NCBI RefSeq assembly: GCF_900105905.1
Contig: NZ_FNSV01000005.1
Span: forward strand, 8,637,501 to 8,701,500
Reading direction: 5' to 3'
DNA from: Rhodococcus koreensis
GTDB taxonomy: Bacteria; Actinomycetota; Actinomycetes; Mycobacteriales; Mycobacteriaceae
DNA: 64,000 nucleotides
The position numbers and the translations under genes are program-made. Numbering within the stretch: the stretch's first letter is position 1; every line of letters starts with the position of its first letter. Shown one piece after another: positions 1 to 9,278 of the stretch. The notes beneath the pieces were generated by a model. That model worked only from the letters and a program-made list of their open reading frames with translations, was not told the origin of the DNA and did not search any database.

Positions 1-1
1 G

Positions 2-949
2 GCGGACCCGTCGGTGGGACTGATCCTGCAGTGGAATTACACCAACCACTTGACGCTCCAACGACCCGACAACCCGTGGCCCGACGACCTGAAGGCCGCC
101 GTGTTCCGCACAGCGGTCACCGAGGGCGCCCTCATCAACGGTCTCGCGGTGGAACGCGAACTCGGCAGTCTGTCCCGCGGAGGCGTCCCCGCCACCACGG
201 CCACCCGCCTGCCCGACGGCAGCTGGCGGATCGACGGCGAGAAGGCCTACGGAACGGGTATCTCGGGGCTGCACTGGTTCACCGTCACAGCCACCACCGC
301 GGATCCCCAGCCGAAGGTGGCCACGTTCCTGTTCGACCGCCAGGCCACGGGCTGGCGGGTAAAGCAGACGTGGGACCACCTCGGGCTGCGCGCGTCGGAC
401 ACGCAGACCGTGATCTTCGACAATGCCCGGATTCCGCACTCCCGGTTGGTGGATCTGCGCGACCCGAACGACGGCACCGGCAAGGTCCGCAGTGCAGGCA
501 GGCAGGCGCTGCCCCTGCTCCTGGCCGCCAACTACAACGGGGTGTCGATCGCGACGAGGGACTGGCTGGTCCGGTACCTCCACACCCGAGTGCCCACCGC
601 GCTGGGCGCGCCGCTGGCCACGGTGCCGCGCTTCCACGACCGCGTGGGGGAGATCGAAGCGCAACTGCAGACCAGCCGTGCACTGCTGCGGCACGCGGCG
701 GCGGTAGTGGAGACCAACAGCGCCCTGCCCGCGTTGGCGAAGCACGTGGCGACGACGACGGCGATCCGGATCACCGAGTCAGCGCTCGACCTCACCGGGA
801 ACCCGGGACTGTCTCGCAGCAACCCACTCGAACGGCACCACCGCAACGCCATGGTGGGCCGGATTCATTTCCCGCAGAGCGACTTCGTCGTCGCCAACCT
901 CGGCAAGTCCGCCATCGCAGCGGGCGCGCCGGCCGAGGAGGAGCAGTGA
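2..949 (+). CDS. DszC-like acyl-CoA dehydrogenase-fold flavoenzyme (5' truncated)
   Basis: The reading frame is open from the first bases of the window, so the N-terminus lies upstream; about 315 C-terminal residues are visible. The sequence has the acyl-CoA dehydrogenase fold: a middle beta-barrel with the motif IDGEKAYGTGISGLHW, then LGLRASDTQTVIFDNARIP, and an all-alpha C-terminal half ending in LERHHRNAMVGRIHFPQ. Relatives in sulfur regions (DszC, SfnC) are flavin-dependent monooxygenases that use reduced FMN rather than true acyl-CoA dehydrogenases. The stop overlaps the GTG start of the following LLM gene by 4 bp (GTGA), so the two are probably translationally coupled. The substrate is unknown; a role in organosulfur oxidation is inferred from context. 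Confidence 0.85.
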   Translation, partial: ADPSVGLILQWNYTNHLTLQRPDNPWPDDLKAAVFRTAVTEGALINGLAVERELGSLSRGGVPATTATRLPDGSWRIDGEKAYGTGISGLHWFTVTATTADPQPKVATFLFDRQATGWRVKQTWDHLGLRASDTQTVIFDNARIPHSRLVDLRDPNDGTGKVRSAGRQALPLLLAANYNGVSIATRDWLVRYLHTRVPTALGAPLATVPRFHDRVGEIEAQLQTSRALLRHAAAVVETNSALPALAKHVATTTAIRITESALDLTGNPGLSRSNPLERHHRNAMVGRIHFPQSDFVVANLGKSAIAAGAPAEEEQ

Positions 950-2289
950 GCAGGCAGGTTCACCTCAACGTCAACATTCTCAACGCAGGCGTCTTCGGCG
1001 GGTCCTGGAGGTTTCCCGGAACCGATCCGCTCGCCTCCTTCGGGCTCGACCACTACATCGACATCGCCCGGAAAGCGGAGGCAGCCAGGCTCGACGCGAT
1101 CTTCCTCGCCGACGGTCCGGCGATCCGGGAAGACCTGCGCTACCGGCCGTTCAACAGCCTCGAACCGTCCGTCGTGCTGGCCGCGGTCGCCGCTGCGACG
1201 GAGACGATCGGTCTGATCGGCACACTGTCCTCGACCTACAACGACCCGTACGACGTCGCACGGCGTTTCGCCACACTCGACCAGCTCAGCGGTGGCCGGT
1301 CGGGCTGGAACGTGGTGACCACGGCGGGCAGGGAATCGGCGCGCAACTTCGGCTTCGACGACGAACCCGACCACGCTGGCCGCTATACCCGGGCCGCCGA
1401 GTTCGTCGAGGTGGTGCGGAAACTATGGAACAGCTGGGAGCCCGACGCCCTGGTGGGCGACAAACCGGCATGGCGATTCGCCGACCCCGACAAGATCCAC
1501 CGCACCGACCACCACGGCCCCCACTTCGACGTCGCCGGACCGTTGAACGTTCCGCGCTCACCACAAGGGGAGCCGGTGGTGGTGCAGGCCGGTGCATCGA
1601 CGAACGGGCGGGCACTCGCCGCCCGAGTCGGTGAGGTGATCTTCACGGCCGCGCAGACGGAACAGGAAGCTGCCGAGTACTACCGAGACGTCAAGGCCCG
1701 CGCCGTCGGTTACGGGCGCAGGGCCGAAGACGTCGTGGTCCTGCCGGGCCTGTCGACCGTGATCGGCAGCACCGAGGCGGAAGCGCTGCGCCGCCGCGAC
1801 CTACTCGCCGAACTCGTGCCGCCCGAGTACGCGCTCACCCGACTGTCGGGTCAGCTCGGCGTCTCCGAGGACGCGCTCGTCCTCGACGGGCCTCTGCCCT
1901 GGCACCTGCTGACGGACGCGGACGAGGCAGGCGGCTCGCAGACGTTCTACAAGATCGCCGTCGGACTGGCGCAGCGCGAGAATCTGACAGTTCGCCAACT
2001 ACTGCGCCGACTCGGCGGCGGCGCCGGGCACCGCATCGTCACCGGCACCCCGGAGCAGATCGCCGACGCGATCCTGGACTGGGTGGACAAAGGCGTCGCC
2101 GACGGGTTCAACCTGATGCCCGACGTGCTGCCCAGCGGATTCGACGATTTCGTCGACCATGTCGTCCCGATCCTGCAGCGCCGCGGCCGGTTCCGCACCG
2201 AGTACGAGACGACAACTCTGCGAGGGCACCTGGGCCTGAAGATCCCGGCTCACACCGTGCCGACCTCGACGGACCGGGTGGTGGCGTGA
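946..2289 (+). CDS. LLM-class flavin-dependent monooxygenase (NtaA/SnaA/DszA family)
   Basis: A 447-residue luciferase-like enzyme. It starts at a GTG overlapping the previous stop and begins VSRQVHLNVNILNAG. Family landmarks in order are GVFGGSWRFP near the N-terminus, TLDQLSGGRSGWNVVTTAG around residue 115, NFGFDDEPDH, a DPDKIHRTDHHGPHFDVAGP segment, and SPQGEPVVVQAG. The C-terminus HVVPILQRRGRFRTEYE is typical. Enzymes of this group take FMNH2 and O2 to monooxygenate sulfones, sulfonates, aminopolycarboxylates or related substrates; the exact substrate cannot be read here. Its closest relative in the window is the minus-strand gene at 39053-40297, which shares the VNILNAGVFGGSWRFP start but lacks an internal block. 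The next LLM gene begins at its stop codon. Confidence 0.92.
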   Translation: MSRQVHLNVNILNAGVFGGSWRFPGTDPLASFGLDHYIDIARKAEAARLDAIFLADGPAIREDLRYRPFNSLEPSVVLAAVAAATETIGLIGTLSSTYNDPYDVARRFATLDQLSGGRSGWNVVTTAGRESARNFGFDDEPDHAGRYTRAAEFVEVVRKLWNSWEPDALVGDKPAWRFADPDKIHRTDHHGPHFDVAGPLNVPRSPQGEPVVVQAGASTNGRALAARVGEVIFTAAQTEQEAAEYYRDVKARAVGYGRRAEDVVVLPGLSTVIGSTEAEALRRRDLLAELVPPEYALTRLSGQLGVSEDALVLDGPLPWHLLTDADEAGGSQTFYKIAVGLAQRENLTVRQLLRRLGGGAGHRIVTGTPEQIADAILDWVDKGVADGFNLMPDVLPSGFDDFVDHVVPILQRRGRFRTEYETTTLRGHLGLKIPAHTVPTSTDRVVA

Positions 2290-3623
2290 TGGGCGGAGTC
2301 GACGGTCGCTCGCTGCACTTCCTCGTCAACGTCGGAAGCGCCGGATATCACCCGGCCGCCTGGCTGGATCCTGAGCTGGCACCGGAGTCGTTCATCAGTC
2401 TCGACCATTACCGCCGGGTGGCCGCCGTGGCGGAGCGCGGACTCCTCGACGGATTACTGTTCCCGGACATCCCAGTACAGCAGCCGGGCATCGCCCGCGG
2501 TCCCGCGGCCACACTGGACCCGATTCTGCTCACGAGCGCTCTGGCCGTGTCGACCGAACGTGTCGGGCTGATCCCGACCGCCACGTCCACACTGAATCTG
2601 CCGTACAACCTGGCGCGCAGAATTCTCTCGCTCGATCATGTGAGCGGCGGCCGGGCCGGGTGGAACGTGGTCACCACGTTCGAGCCGAACGCCGCCCGTA
2701 ACTTCGGCATCGAGCATCTCCCCGAGCGCGACGAACGCTACCGGCGTGCCGGCGAGTACGTCGAACTGACGAAGAAGCTGTGGGACAGCTGGGAAGACGA
2801 CGCACTGATCGGCGACCAGGCGTCGGCGCGATTCGCCGACCCCGACAAGGTGCACGCGGTGGATCATCGCGGCGAGTTCTTCACCGTCGCCGGGCCCCTG
2901 AACGTCACCCGTTCCCCACAGGGCCGACCAGTGCTGGTGCAGGCGGGTTCGTCCGCTCAGGGCAAGGCTTTCGCGGCGGCCCATGCGGAGGCGATCTATG
3001 CCACCCAGTTCGGGCTGGGGCCGGCGCAGCAGTTCGCCCGGGAGATCCGGTCGGCCGCGGCCGCGGACGGTCGCGACCCCGCCCAGATCCGAATCCTGCC
3101 CGGACTCGTCCCCGTCGTCGCCGGCACCACCGCGGAGGCGTCCGGCAAGTTCGACATCTTGCAGTCCCGCTTGCACCCGGACAGCGCCCCGGTGCGGGCA
3201 CTCGCCCGGTGGCTGGGCTGCCCGGACGAGGACCTCGACCTGGACGCACCGCTCCCCGAGCAGCTGTCGACACTGCCGGAGAACAGGGTCGGACCGCAGG
3301 GCTTCTTCGCGTCGCTGACCCGGTAAGCCGCCGACACCGGGCACACCGTCCGGCAGCTCCTGTCCGAGTTCCTCGGTGGGCACCGCGTGGTGGTCGGTAC
3401 TCCGGAGCAGGTGGCCGACCATGTCGAGACGTGGTGGCGGTCGGGCGCCGTCGACGGGTTCACCGTCATCCCGGCCGTTCTGCCCTCGTACCTGGAAGAC
3501 TTCGTCGACCACGTCGTCCCGATCCTCCAGGCCCGCGGGCTCTTCCGCACCGACTACACCGGCCGCACACTCCGGAGCCACCTCGGTCTCCGCGAACCGA
3601 TCAACACGTTTTCCCGCAGATGA
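2289..3623 (+). pseudogene. LLM-class flavin monooxygenase interrupted by an in-frame TAA
   Basis: The gene starts at ATG 2289 (a GTG at 2286 is also possible) directly on the stop of the previous gene. It reads as a normal NtaA-type LLM protein: SAGYHPAAWLDPE, LDHVSGGRAGWNVVTTFEP, SPQGRPVLVQAGSS. It then meets TAA at 3324-3326, after GFFASLTR. The same frame continues without any shift through AADTGHTVRQLL, GGHRVVVGTPEQVADHVE, VVPILQARGLFRTDY and stops at 3623, which is exactly the C-terminal quarter expected of the family. One base change (for example GAA to TAA) explains the break. The truncated 345-residue product would lack the C-terminal strands and helices of the barrel, so it is probably inactive, unless the stop is a sequencing error or is read through. 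The downstream AKR gene begins at the 3623 stop. Confidence 0.85.
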
Positions 3624-3652
3624 TTGCCACGACAGAAAGCAGAAACCAGATC

Positions 3653-4702
3653 ATGACGTATCGCCACCTCGGACGGACCGGTGTGCAGGTCAGCGCGCTC
3701 ACGCTCGGCGCAATGAACTTCGGGTCCTGGGCGAACACCGACCACGAGGACGCCGCCCGGATCATCCACCGGGCGCTGGACGCCGGAATCAACGTCGTCG
3801 ACACCGCCGACGTGTACTCGCAGGGCGAGAACGAGGAGATCGTCGGGAAGGCGCTGCACGGCCGCCGCGACGACGTGGTCCTCGCCAGCAAGTTCCACGG
3901 CCAGATCGGGTCCGACCCCACCCATCGCGGCAACTCGCGGCGCTGGATCTTCAAGGCGATCGAGGGCAGCCTCCGACGGTTGCAGACCGATCATCTGGAC
4001 CTCTACCAGATCCACCGCCCCGACCCCGACACCGACTTCGACGAGACCCTCGGCGCGTTGAACGACCTCGTGCGGCAGGGCAAGATCCGCTACTTCGGCA
4101 CCACCACGTTCGAGCCGCACCAACTGGTCGAAGCACAGTGGGCAGCCGACAGGCGCCACCTGCAGCGTCCGGTCACCGAGCAGCCGCCGTACTCCATTCT
4201 CGCGCGGGCCGCCGAACGCGCCACGCTGCCGATCGCCGAGAAGTACGGGCTGGGCGTCCTCACCTGGAGCCCGCTCGCCGGGGGCTGGCTGTCGGGCCGG
4301 TACCGCGCGGGCGAGACGGATGCCGCGGAGTCGAGCCGGTTGACCCGGCAGCCGCACCGCCACGACCCGGAGTTGCTCGCCAACCAGCGCAAGCGGGCCG
4401 CCGCCGAGGAACTGCAGAAGCTGGCCGACGACGCGGGCCTGTCGCTGATCCACCTCTCCCTGGCCTTCGTCCTCCAGCATCCCGCCGTCAGTTCCGTCAT
4501 CATCGGGCCGCGGACCCTCGAGCACCTCGAGGGTCAGCTCGGTGCCGTCGACGTGAGACTGGGCAGCGACATCCTCGACCGTATCGACGAGATCGTCGCC
4601 CCCGGAGTCACGATCAGCCCGGCGGACGAGGGCTACCTTCCGCCGTCACTGACCGACGCGGCAACTCGCCGTCGCGCCACCACAGCGAAGGACGACCACT
4701 GA
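3653..4702 (+). CDS. Aldo/keto reductase (first of tandem pair)
   Basis: A 349-residue NAD(P)H-dependent aldo/keto reductase. The chosen start gives the usual N-terminus MTYRHLGRTGVQVSALTLG; an ATG at 3620 overlapping the preceding stop would add 11 residues. The catalytic tetrad is visible as D and Y in VVDTADVYSQGENEEIVG, K in LASKFHG and H in YQIHRPDPDTDFDETLG. The cofactor-binding C-terminus reads SSVIIGPRTLEHLEGQL. It resembles the AKR group of YajO/Tas-like or Kv-beta-like enzymes. The gene overlaps its paralogue by one base (TGATG). Such reductases often accompany LLM/DszC genes and may reduce aldehydes released by C-S or C-N bond oxidation; this role is inferred from position only. 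Confidence 0.9.
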   Translation: MTYRHLGRTGVQVSALTLGAMNFGSWANTDHEDAARIIHRALDAGINVVDTADVYSQGENEEIVGKALHGRRDDVVLASKFHGQIGSDPTHRGNSRRWIFKAIEGSLRRLQTDHLDLYQIHRPDPDTDFDETLGALNDLVRQGKIRYFGTTTFEPHQLVEAQWAADRRHLQRPVTEQPPYSILARAAERATLPIAEKYGLGVLTWSPLAGGWLSGRYRAGETDAAESSRLTRQPHRHDPELLANQRKRAAAEELQKLADDAGLSLIHLSLAFVLQHPAVSSVIIGPRTLEHLEGQLGAVDVRLGSDILDRIDEIVAPGVTISPADEGYLPPSLTDAATRRRATTAKDDH

Positions 4703-5742
4703 TGGCACTGCAGGACTTCCGCGTCTTCGGACGCACGGGTGTGAAGGTCAGCCCGTTGACGCTGGGCACGATGAACTTCGGGGCCCGTGGCAAGACTACG
4801 CGCGAGGACGGCATCCGGGTGATCCACCGGGCGCTGGACGCAGGCATCAACGTCGTCGACACGGCAGACACCTACTCGCGCGGGGAATCCGAGGAGATCG
4901 TCGGGAAGGCGTTGAAGGGCCGCCGCGACGACGTGTTCCTGGCGAGCAAGTTTCACAACGCCGTCGACGACAATCCACAGCATCGCGGCAATTCGCGTCG
5001 ATGGATCACCGAGGCCGTGGAGGGCAGTCTTCGGCGCCTCGGCACCGACTACCTGGACCTGTACCAGGTCCACCGGCCCGAGTCGCACACCGAGATCGGC
5101 GAAACTGTCGGAGCACTCGACGATCTCGTTCGGGCGGGCAAGATTCGCTACTACGGAACCTCCGTGTTCTCGCCCGCGGAACTCGTCGAGACCCAGTGGG
5201 TGGCGGACTCCCGGAACCTGCAGCGCTCGTCGAGCGAGCAGGTTCCGTACTCGCTGCTGATCCGCGGCATCGAACGGGAAACCCTGCCGATCGCCCGCAA
5301 GTACGGGCTCGGCGTGATCACCTACGGTCCGCTCGCCGCGGGCTGGCTCAGTGGGAAGTACCGGATCGGTGCTCCGCAGCCGGAGTCGTACCGCGCCGAA
5401 CTGATCAAGGGCCGCTTCGACATCGACGCACCGGCCAACGCCCGCAAGCTCGCAGCCGCGGACGCACTTGCCGTGCTGGCGGAAGAACTGGGCATCAGCC
5501 TGATCCAACTGTCCTTGGCGTTCGTGCTGGCCCATCCCGATGTGACATCCGCGATCGTCGGACCACGCACCATCGAGCACCTCGACAGCTATCTGGATGC
5601 CGTCGATGTGACACTGTCCGGTGAAGTGCTGGACGGGATCGACGAAATCGTCTCGCCCGGAACGGTGTTCACCGAGCGCGACACCGGAAAGATTCCCGAG
5701 GCGCTGGCCCGGCCGGAGCTGCGACGGAGCCCCGCCGCGTAA
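4702..5742 (+). CDS. Aldo/keto reductase (second of tandem pair)
   Basis: A 346-residue aldo/keto reductase, clearly a paralogue of the preceding gene: RALDAGINVVDTADTYSRGE against RALDAGINVVDTADVYSQGE, followed by EEIVGKALKGRRDDVFLASK. Tetrad residues are D and Y in VVDTADTY, K in LASKFHNA and H in YQVHRPESHTEIGETVG. The C-terminal NADP-binding part is SAIVGPRTIEHLDSYLDAVD. ATG 4702 overlaps the previous stop. It is the last gene of the first operon; a strong hairpin follows 17 bp after its stop. The adjacent duplicate suggests two related carbonyl substrates, or dosage. Confidence 0.9.
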   Translation: MALQDFRVFGRTGVKVSPLTLGTMNFGARGKTTREDGIRVIHRALDAGINVVDTADTYSRGESEEIVGKALKGRRDDVFLASKFHNAVDDNPQHRGNSRRWITEAVEGSLRRLGTDYLDLYQVHRPESHTEIGETVGALDDLVRAGKIRYYGTSVFSPAELVETQWVADSRNLQRSSSEQVPYSLLIRGIERETLPIARKYGLGVITYGPLAAGWLSGKYRIGAPQPESYRAELIKGRFDIDAPANARKLAAADALAVLAEELGISLIQLSLAFVLAHPDVTSAIVGPRTIEHLDSYLDAVDVTLSGEVLDGIDEIVSPGTVFTERDTGKIPEALARPELRRSPAA

Positions 5743-5758
5743 CACGACGGCCGGCGGA

Positions 5759-5800
5759 GGCCCCGCCAACGCGTCTCGAGGAGACGTCGCTGACGGGGCC
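5759..5800 (+). terminator. Rho-independent-type hairpin after the LLM/AKR operon
   Basis: An outer arm GGCCCCG (5759-5765) pairs with CGGGGCC (5794-5800), and an inner arm CGTCTC (5772-5777) pairs with GAGACG (5781-5786). No T-tract follows, which is common for actinobacterial terminators. It lies between the AKR gene and the convergent WhiB gene, so it could serve both strands. Confidence 0.6.
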
Positions 5801-5957
5801 ATCCACCACGTCCGGTGTTCTTACCCCTCTTCTCGAACACCGCATGTCACCGCAGCCTCTCCCAAGACCGCGGCATACTGAACGTACTTGCTTTCCGGGA
5901 GCGGCGCACCAAATCAATTCTTTGCGAATATAACTCGGCTTTCGCGCTCAACGTAGC

Positions 5958-6233
5958 TCAGCGACCCTGTCGAGCGAGCCGTTCCCCCGGCGTCGTCGCT
6001 CCCCAGACTCCGTGCTGTTGGCCGGTGTCGAGCGCATACGCGAGGCATTCCTCCACCACCGCGCAGCCGCGGCAGAACTCCTTGGCGAGATCTTCCCGCT
6101 CGAAGCGCGCGTTCCTGCGTTCGGCGTCCGCCGGGAAGAAGATCTCCGCGTCCTCTTCATGGCAACGCGCCGACAGTCGCCACTGCCACAGCTCTGTGTC
6201 GTGACGCTGCAGTGTTGTCACCGGTGTCGACAT
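5958..6233 (-). CDS. WhiB-family iron-sulfur transcriptional regulator
   Basis: A 91-residue WhiB-like protein. The four cluster-binding cysteines are C24 (SARCHEEDAEIFFP), C54 and C57 (FCRGC), and C63 (EECLAYAL). The family G(V/I)WGG-type turn follows as HGVWGATTPGER, then a basic tail. The start MSTPVTTLQRHD is preceded by a strong GGGGG-containing Shine-Dalgarno about 11 bp upstream; longer in-frame starts are not supported. WhiB proteins carry a [4Fe-4S] cluster sensing O2, NO or redox state and act with the primary sigma factor. It is divergent from the PLP cysteine/cystathionine synthase, with a perfect 16-bp palindrome between them, so a redox-linked sulfur role is plausible but inferred. 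Confidence 0.93.
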   Translation of the reverse strand: MSTPVTTLQRHDTELWQWRLSARCHEEDAEIFFPADAERRNARFEREDLAKEFCRGCAVVEECLAYALDTGQQHGVWGATTPGERLARQGR

Positions 6234-6273
6234 CTTTTCGACTACCCCCTTCGGTCTCGGGTCGTCCCGTAGT

Positions 6274-6289
6274 ACAGCCGATCGGCTGT
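6274..6289. promoter_or_regulatory. Perfect 16-bp palindrome (candidate operator) in a divergent promoter region
   Basis: The sequence ACAGCCGATCGGCTGT is its own reverse complement. It sits 40 bp upstream of the whiB start and about 125 bp upstream of the cysteine/cystathionine synthase start. Symmetry and position fit a dimeric regulator site for either or both genes. The regulator is unknown. Confidence 0.4.
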
Positions 6290-6415
6290 CGCCGGAGAAG
6301 AATTCGAATCTCGAGGATGCGAAGATCCGATCGGCGTGACTCGAATCCTGTTGTTCGGCGACCGTCCTTGCCATGCTGATCGAGTGACACCGGCGCGGCC
6401 TCGAAAGGTAGACGC

Positions 6416-7834
6416 ATGACCATCCTCGATCCACCCACAGTCGATGCTGCGAGCCTCGGCGTCTACGACTCGATCACCGATGCCATCGGCAACACGCCCC
6501 TCGTTCGGTTGAACCGGGTCACCGAAGGCATCTCCGCGACGGTGTACGCCAAGCTCGAGTTCCTCAATCCCGGCGGAAGTGTGAAGGACCGTGCCGCCCT
6601 GGCCATGATTCGCGCGGCGGAGGAATCGGGAGAGTTGCTACCCGGGGGCACCGTCGTGGAAGGCACGTCGGGCAATACCGGGGTCGGTCTGACGTTGGTT
6701 GCTGCCGCCCGGGGTTACCGTTCGGTCGTCGTCGTGCCCGACAAGACCAGCGCCGAGAAGATCGGGTTGCTGCGCGCGCACGGGGCGCAGGTGCATGTGA
6801 CGCCCGGCGGACGGCCCAGTCATCATCCTGAATTCGTCCGCAACGTCGCCATTCGGCTCGCGGCGGAGATTCCCGGCGGCTGGCTCGCCGGTCAGTACGA
6901 CAACCCGGCCAATCCGGACGCGCACCGCACCACGACCGGACCGGAGATCTGGCGTCAGACTCAGGGCCGGGTCACCCATTTCGTGGCGGGAGTCGGAACC
7001 GGTGGGACCATCACGGGGACAGGGGAGTTCCTGGCCGAGGTCTCCGGCGGTGCCGTGCAGACAGTCGGCGCGGACCCCGAAACCTCCGTGTACGGCGGGG
7101 GCGACGGCCGGGCCTGGTACATCGAATCCGTCGGCCACTTCCTGCACCCGCAGACCGAGACAGACGAGTGGCCGGACTCCTACCACCCGGACGTCGTCGA
7201 CCGACTCGAGCGGATCACGGACGTCGAGGCCCTCACGGTGCTGCACCGCCTCGCCCGGGAGGAAGGACTCCTCGTCGGGGGTTCCGCCGGCACCGCGGTC
7301 GCCGCCGCCCTGCGGGTCGCGCGGACTCTCGGCCCGGACGACGTCGTGGTCGTGATCGTCCCGGACTCGGGCCGGGCGTACCTGTCGAAGTACTTCGACA
7401 ACGAGTGGCTCGGACGGCTCGGCTTCCCGCTCTACCACGCCCCGAGCGGACCCGTCGTGGGTGACGCACTGGGTGGCCGGGGAATCGCACCCCGGACAGT
7501 GCCGTCGACCGTGACCGTGGCCGTGGCAGGTGACCTGCTCACGGACACCCCGGCGCTACCCGTCGTGCTGGCGCGCCCGGGTACCGGTCCGATCGTGGTC
7601 GCGGAGATCCTGGGGGCCGTCGGTCCCGAGGCGCTGTCGGACGCTCCGGACGACGACCCGGTCGGCGCGCACGTCGCTCAGCCGCTGCCCGTCGTGGGAG
7701 TCACCGAGGAGTTGTCGGTGGCAGTGCGGCGAATCGGCGGACACCGGGGGCCGGTGGTCGTGGCCGAGGCCGGGCGGGTGGTGGCGCTCGCAGACGCCGA
7801 CGACATCCGCACCGCCGCGGGCGAGCATCGGTAG
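6416..7834 (+). CDS. PLP-dependent cystathionine beta-synthase / cysteine synthase with C-terminal CBS-like region
   Basis: A 472-residue fold-type II PLP enzyme. The Schiff-base lysine is K57 in NPGGSVKDRAALAMI, the phosphate-binding loop is EGTSGNTGVG (82-91), and GVGTGGTITGTGEFL is the second glycine-rich loop. Residues up to about 340 form the catalytic domain. The last ~120 residues (PSTVTVAVAGDLLTDTPALP onward) look like a degenerate CBS-domain pair, as in cystathionine beta-synthases, where this part can bind SAM. The reaction is either O-acetylserine plus sulfide to cysteine, or serine plus homocysteine to cystathionine. AAAGGTAG upstream is the ribosome-binding site. It is divergent from whiB and is followed by an MFS exporter. 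Confidence 0.9.
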   Translation: MTILDPPTVDAASLGVYDSITDAIGNTPLVRLNRVTEGISATVYAKLEFLNPGGSVKDRAALAMIRAAEESGELLPGGTVVEGTSGNTGVGLTLVAAARGYRSVVVVPDKTSAEKIGLLRAHGAQVHVTPGGRPSHHPEFVRNVAIRLAAEIPGGWLAGQYDNPANPDAHRTTTGPEIWRQTQGRVTHFVAGVGTGGTITGTGEFLAEVSGGAVQTVGADPETSVYGGGDGRAWYIESVGHFLHPQTETDEWPDSYHPDVVDRLERITDVEALTVLHRLAREEGLLVGGSAGTAVAAALRVARTLGPDDVVVVIVPDSGRAYLSKYFDNEWLGRLGFPLYHAPSGPVVGDALGGRGIAPRTVPSTVTVAVAGDLLTDTPALPVVLARPGTGPIVVAEILGAVGPEALSDAPDDDPVGAHVAQPLPVVGVTEELSVAVRRIGGHRGPVVVAEAGRVVALADADDIRTAAGEHR

Positions 7835-7916
7835 GCCGATCCTGACCGACCTCGACACAGCACCGGAACGCACCGATGCCGGACCGGCGCTTCGCGACAC
7901 GGCGGGACGTCGGGAG

Positions 7917-9278
7917 GTGCTCGTCTGCGCCGCCGCCGGTTTCACCACACTCCTCGACTCCGCTGTGCTGGGCATCGGCTTGCCGGCCATCCGGTCGTCC
8001 CTCGATGCGGGGACGGCGGACGTGCAGTGGATTCTGGCGAGTTACTCACTGACCTTCGGTCTCGCCCTCGTCCCCGCGGGGCGGATGGGGGATCTGATCG
8101 GCCGAAGGCGGCTGTTCCTTGCGGGTTTGAGCCTGTTCGCCGTCATGGGCCTGGTCGGTGCCCTCGCCGCGGAGCCGTGGACTGTCGTTGCGGCCCGCCT
8201 CGGCCAGGGCGTCGGGGCGGGAGTGGTCAGTTCCCAGGTCCTCGGCATCATCTCCGACCGCTACTCCGGGCCTCGTCGAGTCAAGGCACTCGCGGCATAC
8301 GGAACGGCCGGGGGGCTCGCCGGTTTCATCGGTCCGATCGTCGGTGGTGTGCTCCTCGGGGTCGGGGGTCCCGATTGGGGGTGGCGGCTGTTGCTTGTGC
8401 TGAACGTGCCGTTCGCGGTCGTCACCGTTGCGCTCGGCGCGCTGTTCCTGCGTCGTGACAGCCGCTCCCGGTCGGGGGCGACAGTCGATGTCGTCGGTCT
8501 CGGGCTGATCGCGGCTGCGACGACGCTTCTGCTGTTGCCGATGGTGTCGCACTTCGGGGCGACGCGAGCGGTGCTGTCGGTGTCGGTTTCGATCCTGGCT
8601 CTGGGGTGTTTCCGCTGGTGGGAACGGCGCTACGCGAGTCGCGGCGGCACGCCGGTGCTGTTGCCTGCATTGATGCGGGCACGTGGCTACACACTGGGTA
8701 CGGCGGTCGCGTTGTTCTGGTTCGGCGCCCTCCTGGCGATGAACGCCGTGATGAGCCTCTATCTGATCGAGGGACTCGGCATCGCACCGCTGCACGCGGC
8801 CCTGGTGATGTCGGGAAGTTCGGTGATGATGGCGGTGACCTCGGCAGTCGGCTGGCGGGTGGTCGCCCGGTTCGGTCGCGCCGCGGTGGTGGGTGCCATC
8901 GTCGCGGAACTGTTCGTGGTCGCCGGATACGTGCTCGCGGTCACTGTGCTGCCGCGGACGTCGGTGCTCGCGGTGGTCGCCGCGCTGGCGGTTCTGTCCG
9001 GGGTCGCGAGCGGATTCGTCGACGCCCCCAACCGTGCGATGACGCTCGAGCATGCGCCGGCCGGTGTGAGCGGCGTGGCCGTGGGATTCCTGCAGCTGTC
9101 GCAGCGGTTGTCGGCGACCGTCAGCCTCGCCGCGGTGCCCGGCCTGTATCTCGGGGTCCTGTCCGCGGACGCCGGGAACTACGGCCGTGCGATGGCGGCG
9201 GGGCTTGCAGTGTGCGCCGGAATGCTGTTGTCGTCGTTGGCATGTGCCGTCCGGGACGGCCGCAGGAGACGAGAATGA
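7917..9278 (+). CDS. MFS transporter (DHA2-like drug/metabolite exporter)
   Basis: About 453 residues with many hydrophobic segments. The MFS loop 2-3 motif is GRMGDLIGRRRLFLAG and motif C-like glycines occur in GTAGGLAGFIGPIVGG. QWILASYSLTFGLALVPAG is typical of the DHA2 (14-TMS) group. The start is uncertain: GTG 7917 (VLVCAAAGFTTLLDSAVLG) is the first usual start codon after the stop of the synthase gene, and it places TM1 almost at the N-terminus; a rarer upstream start is possible. The stop overlaps a small ORF that has a strong Shine-Dalgarno. Placed after a cysteine/cystathionine synthase, it might export a thiol or amino-acid derivative, but nothing in the sequence fixes the substrate. 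Confidence 0.85.
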   Translation: MLVCAAAGFTTLLDSAVLGIGLPAIRSSLDAGTADVQWILASYSLTFGLALVPAGRMGDLIGRRRLFLAGLSLFAVMGLVGALAAEPWTVVAARLGQGVGAGVVSSQVLGIISDRYSGPRRVKALAAYGTAGGLAGFIGPIVGGVLLGVGGPDWGWRLLLVLNVPFAVVTVALGALFLRRDSRSRSGATVDVVGLGLIAAATTLLLLPMVSHFGATRAVLSVSVSILALGCFRWWERRYASRGGTPVLLPALMRARGYTLGTAVALFWFGALLAMNAVMSLYLIEGLGIAPLHAALVMSGSSVMMAVTSAVGWRVVARFGRAAVVGAIVAELFVVAGYVLAVTVLPRTSVLAVVAALAVLSGVASGFVDAPNRAMTLEHAPAGVSGVAVGFLQLSQRLSATVSLAAVPGLYLGVLSADAGNYGRAMAAGLAVCAGMLLSSLACAVRDGRRRRE

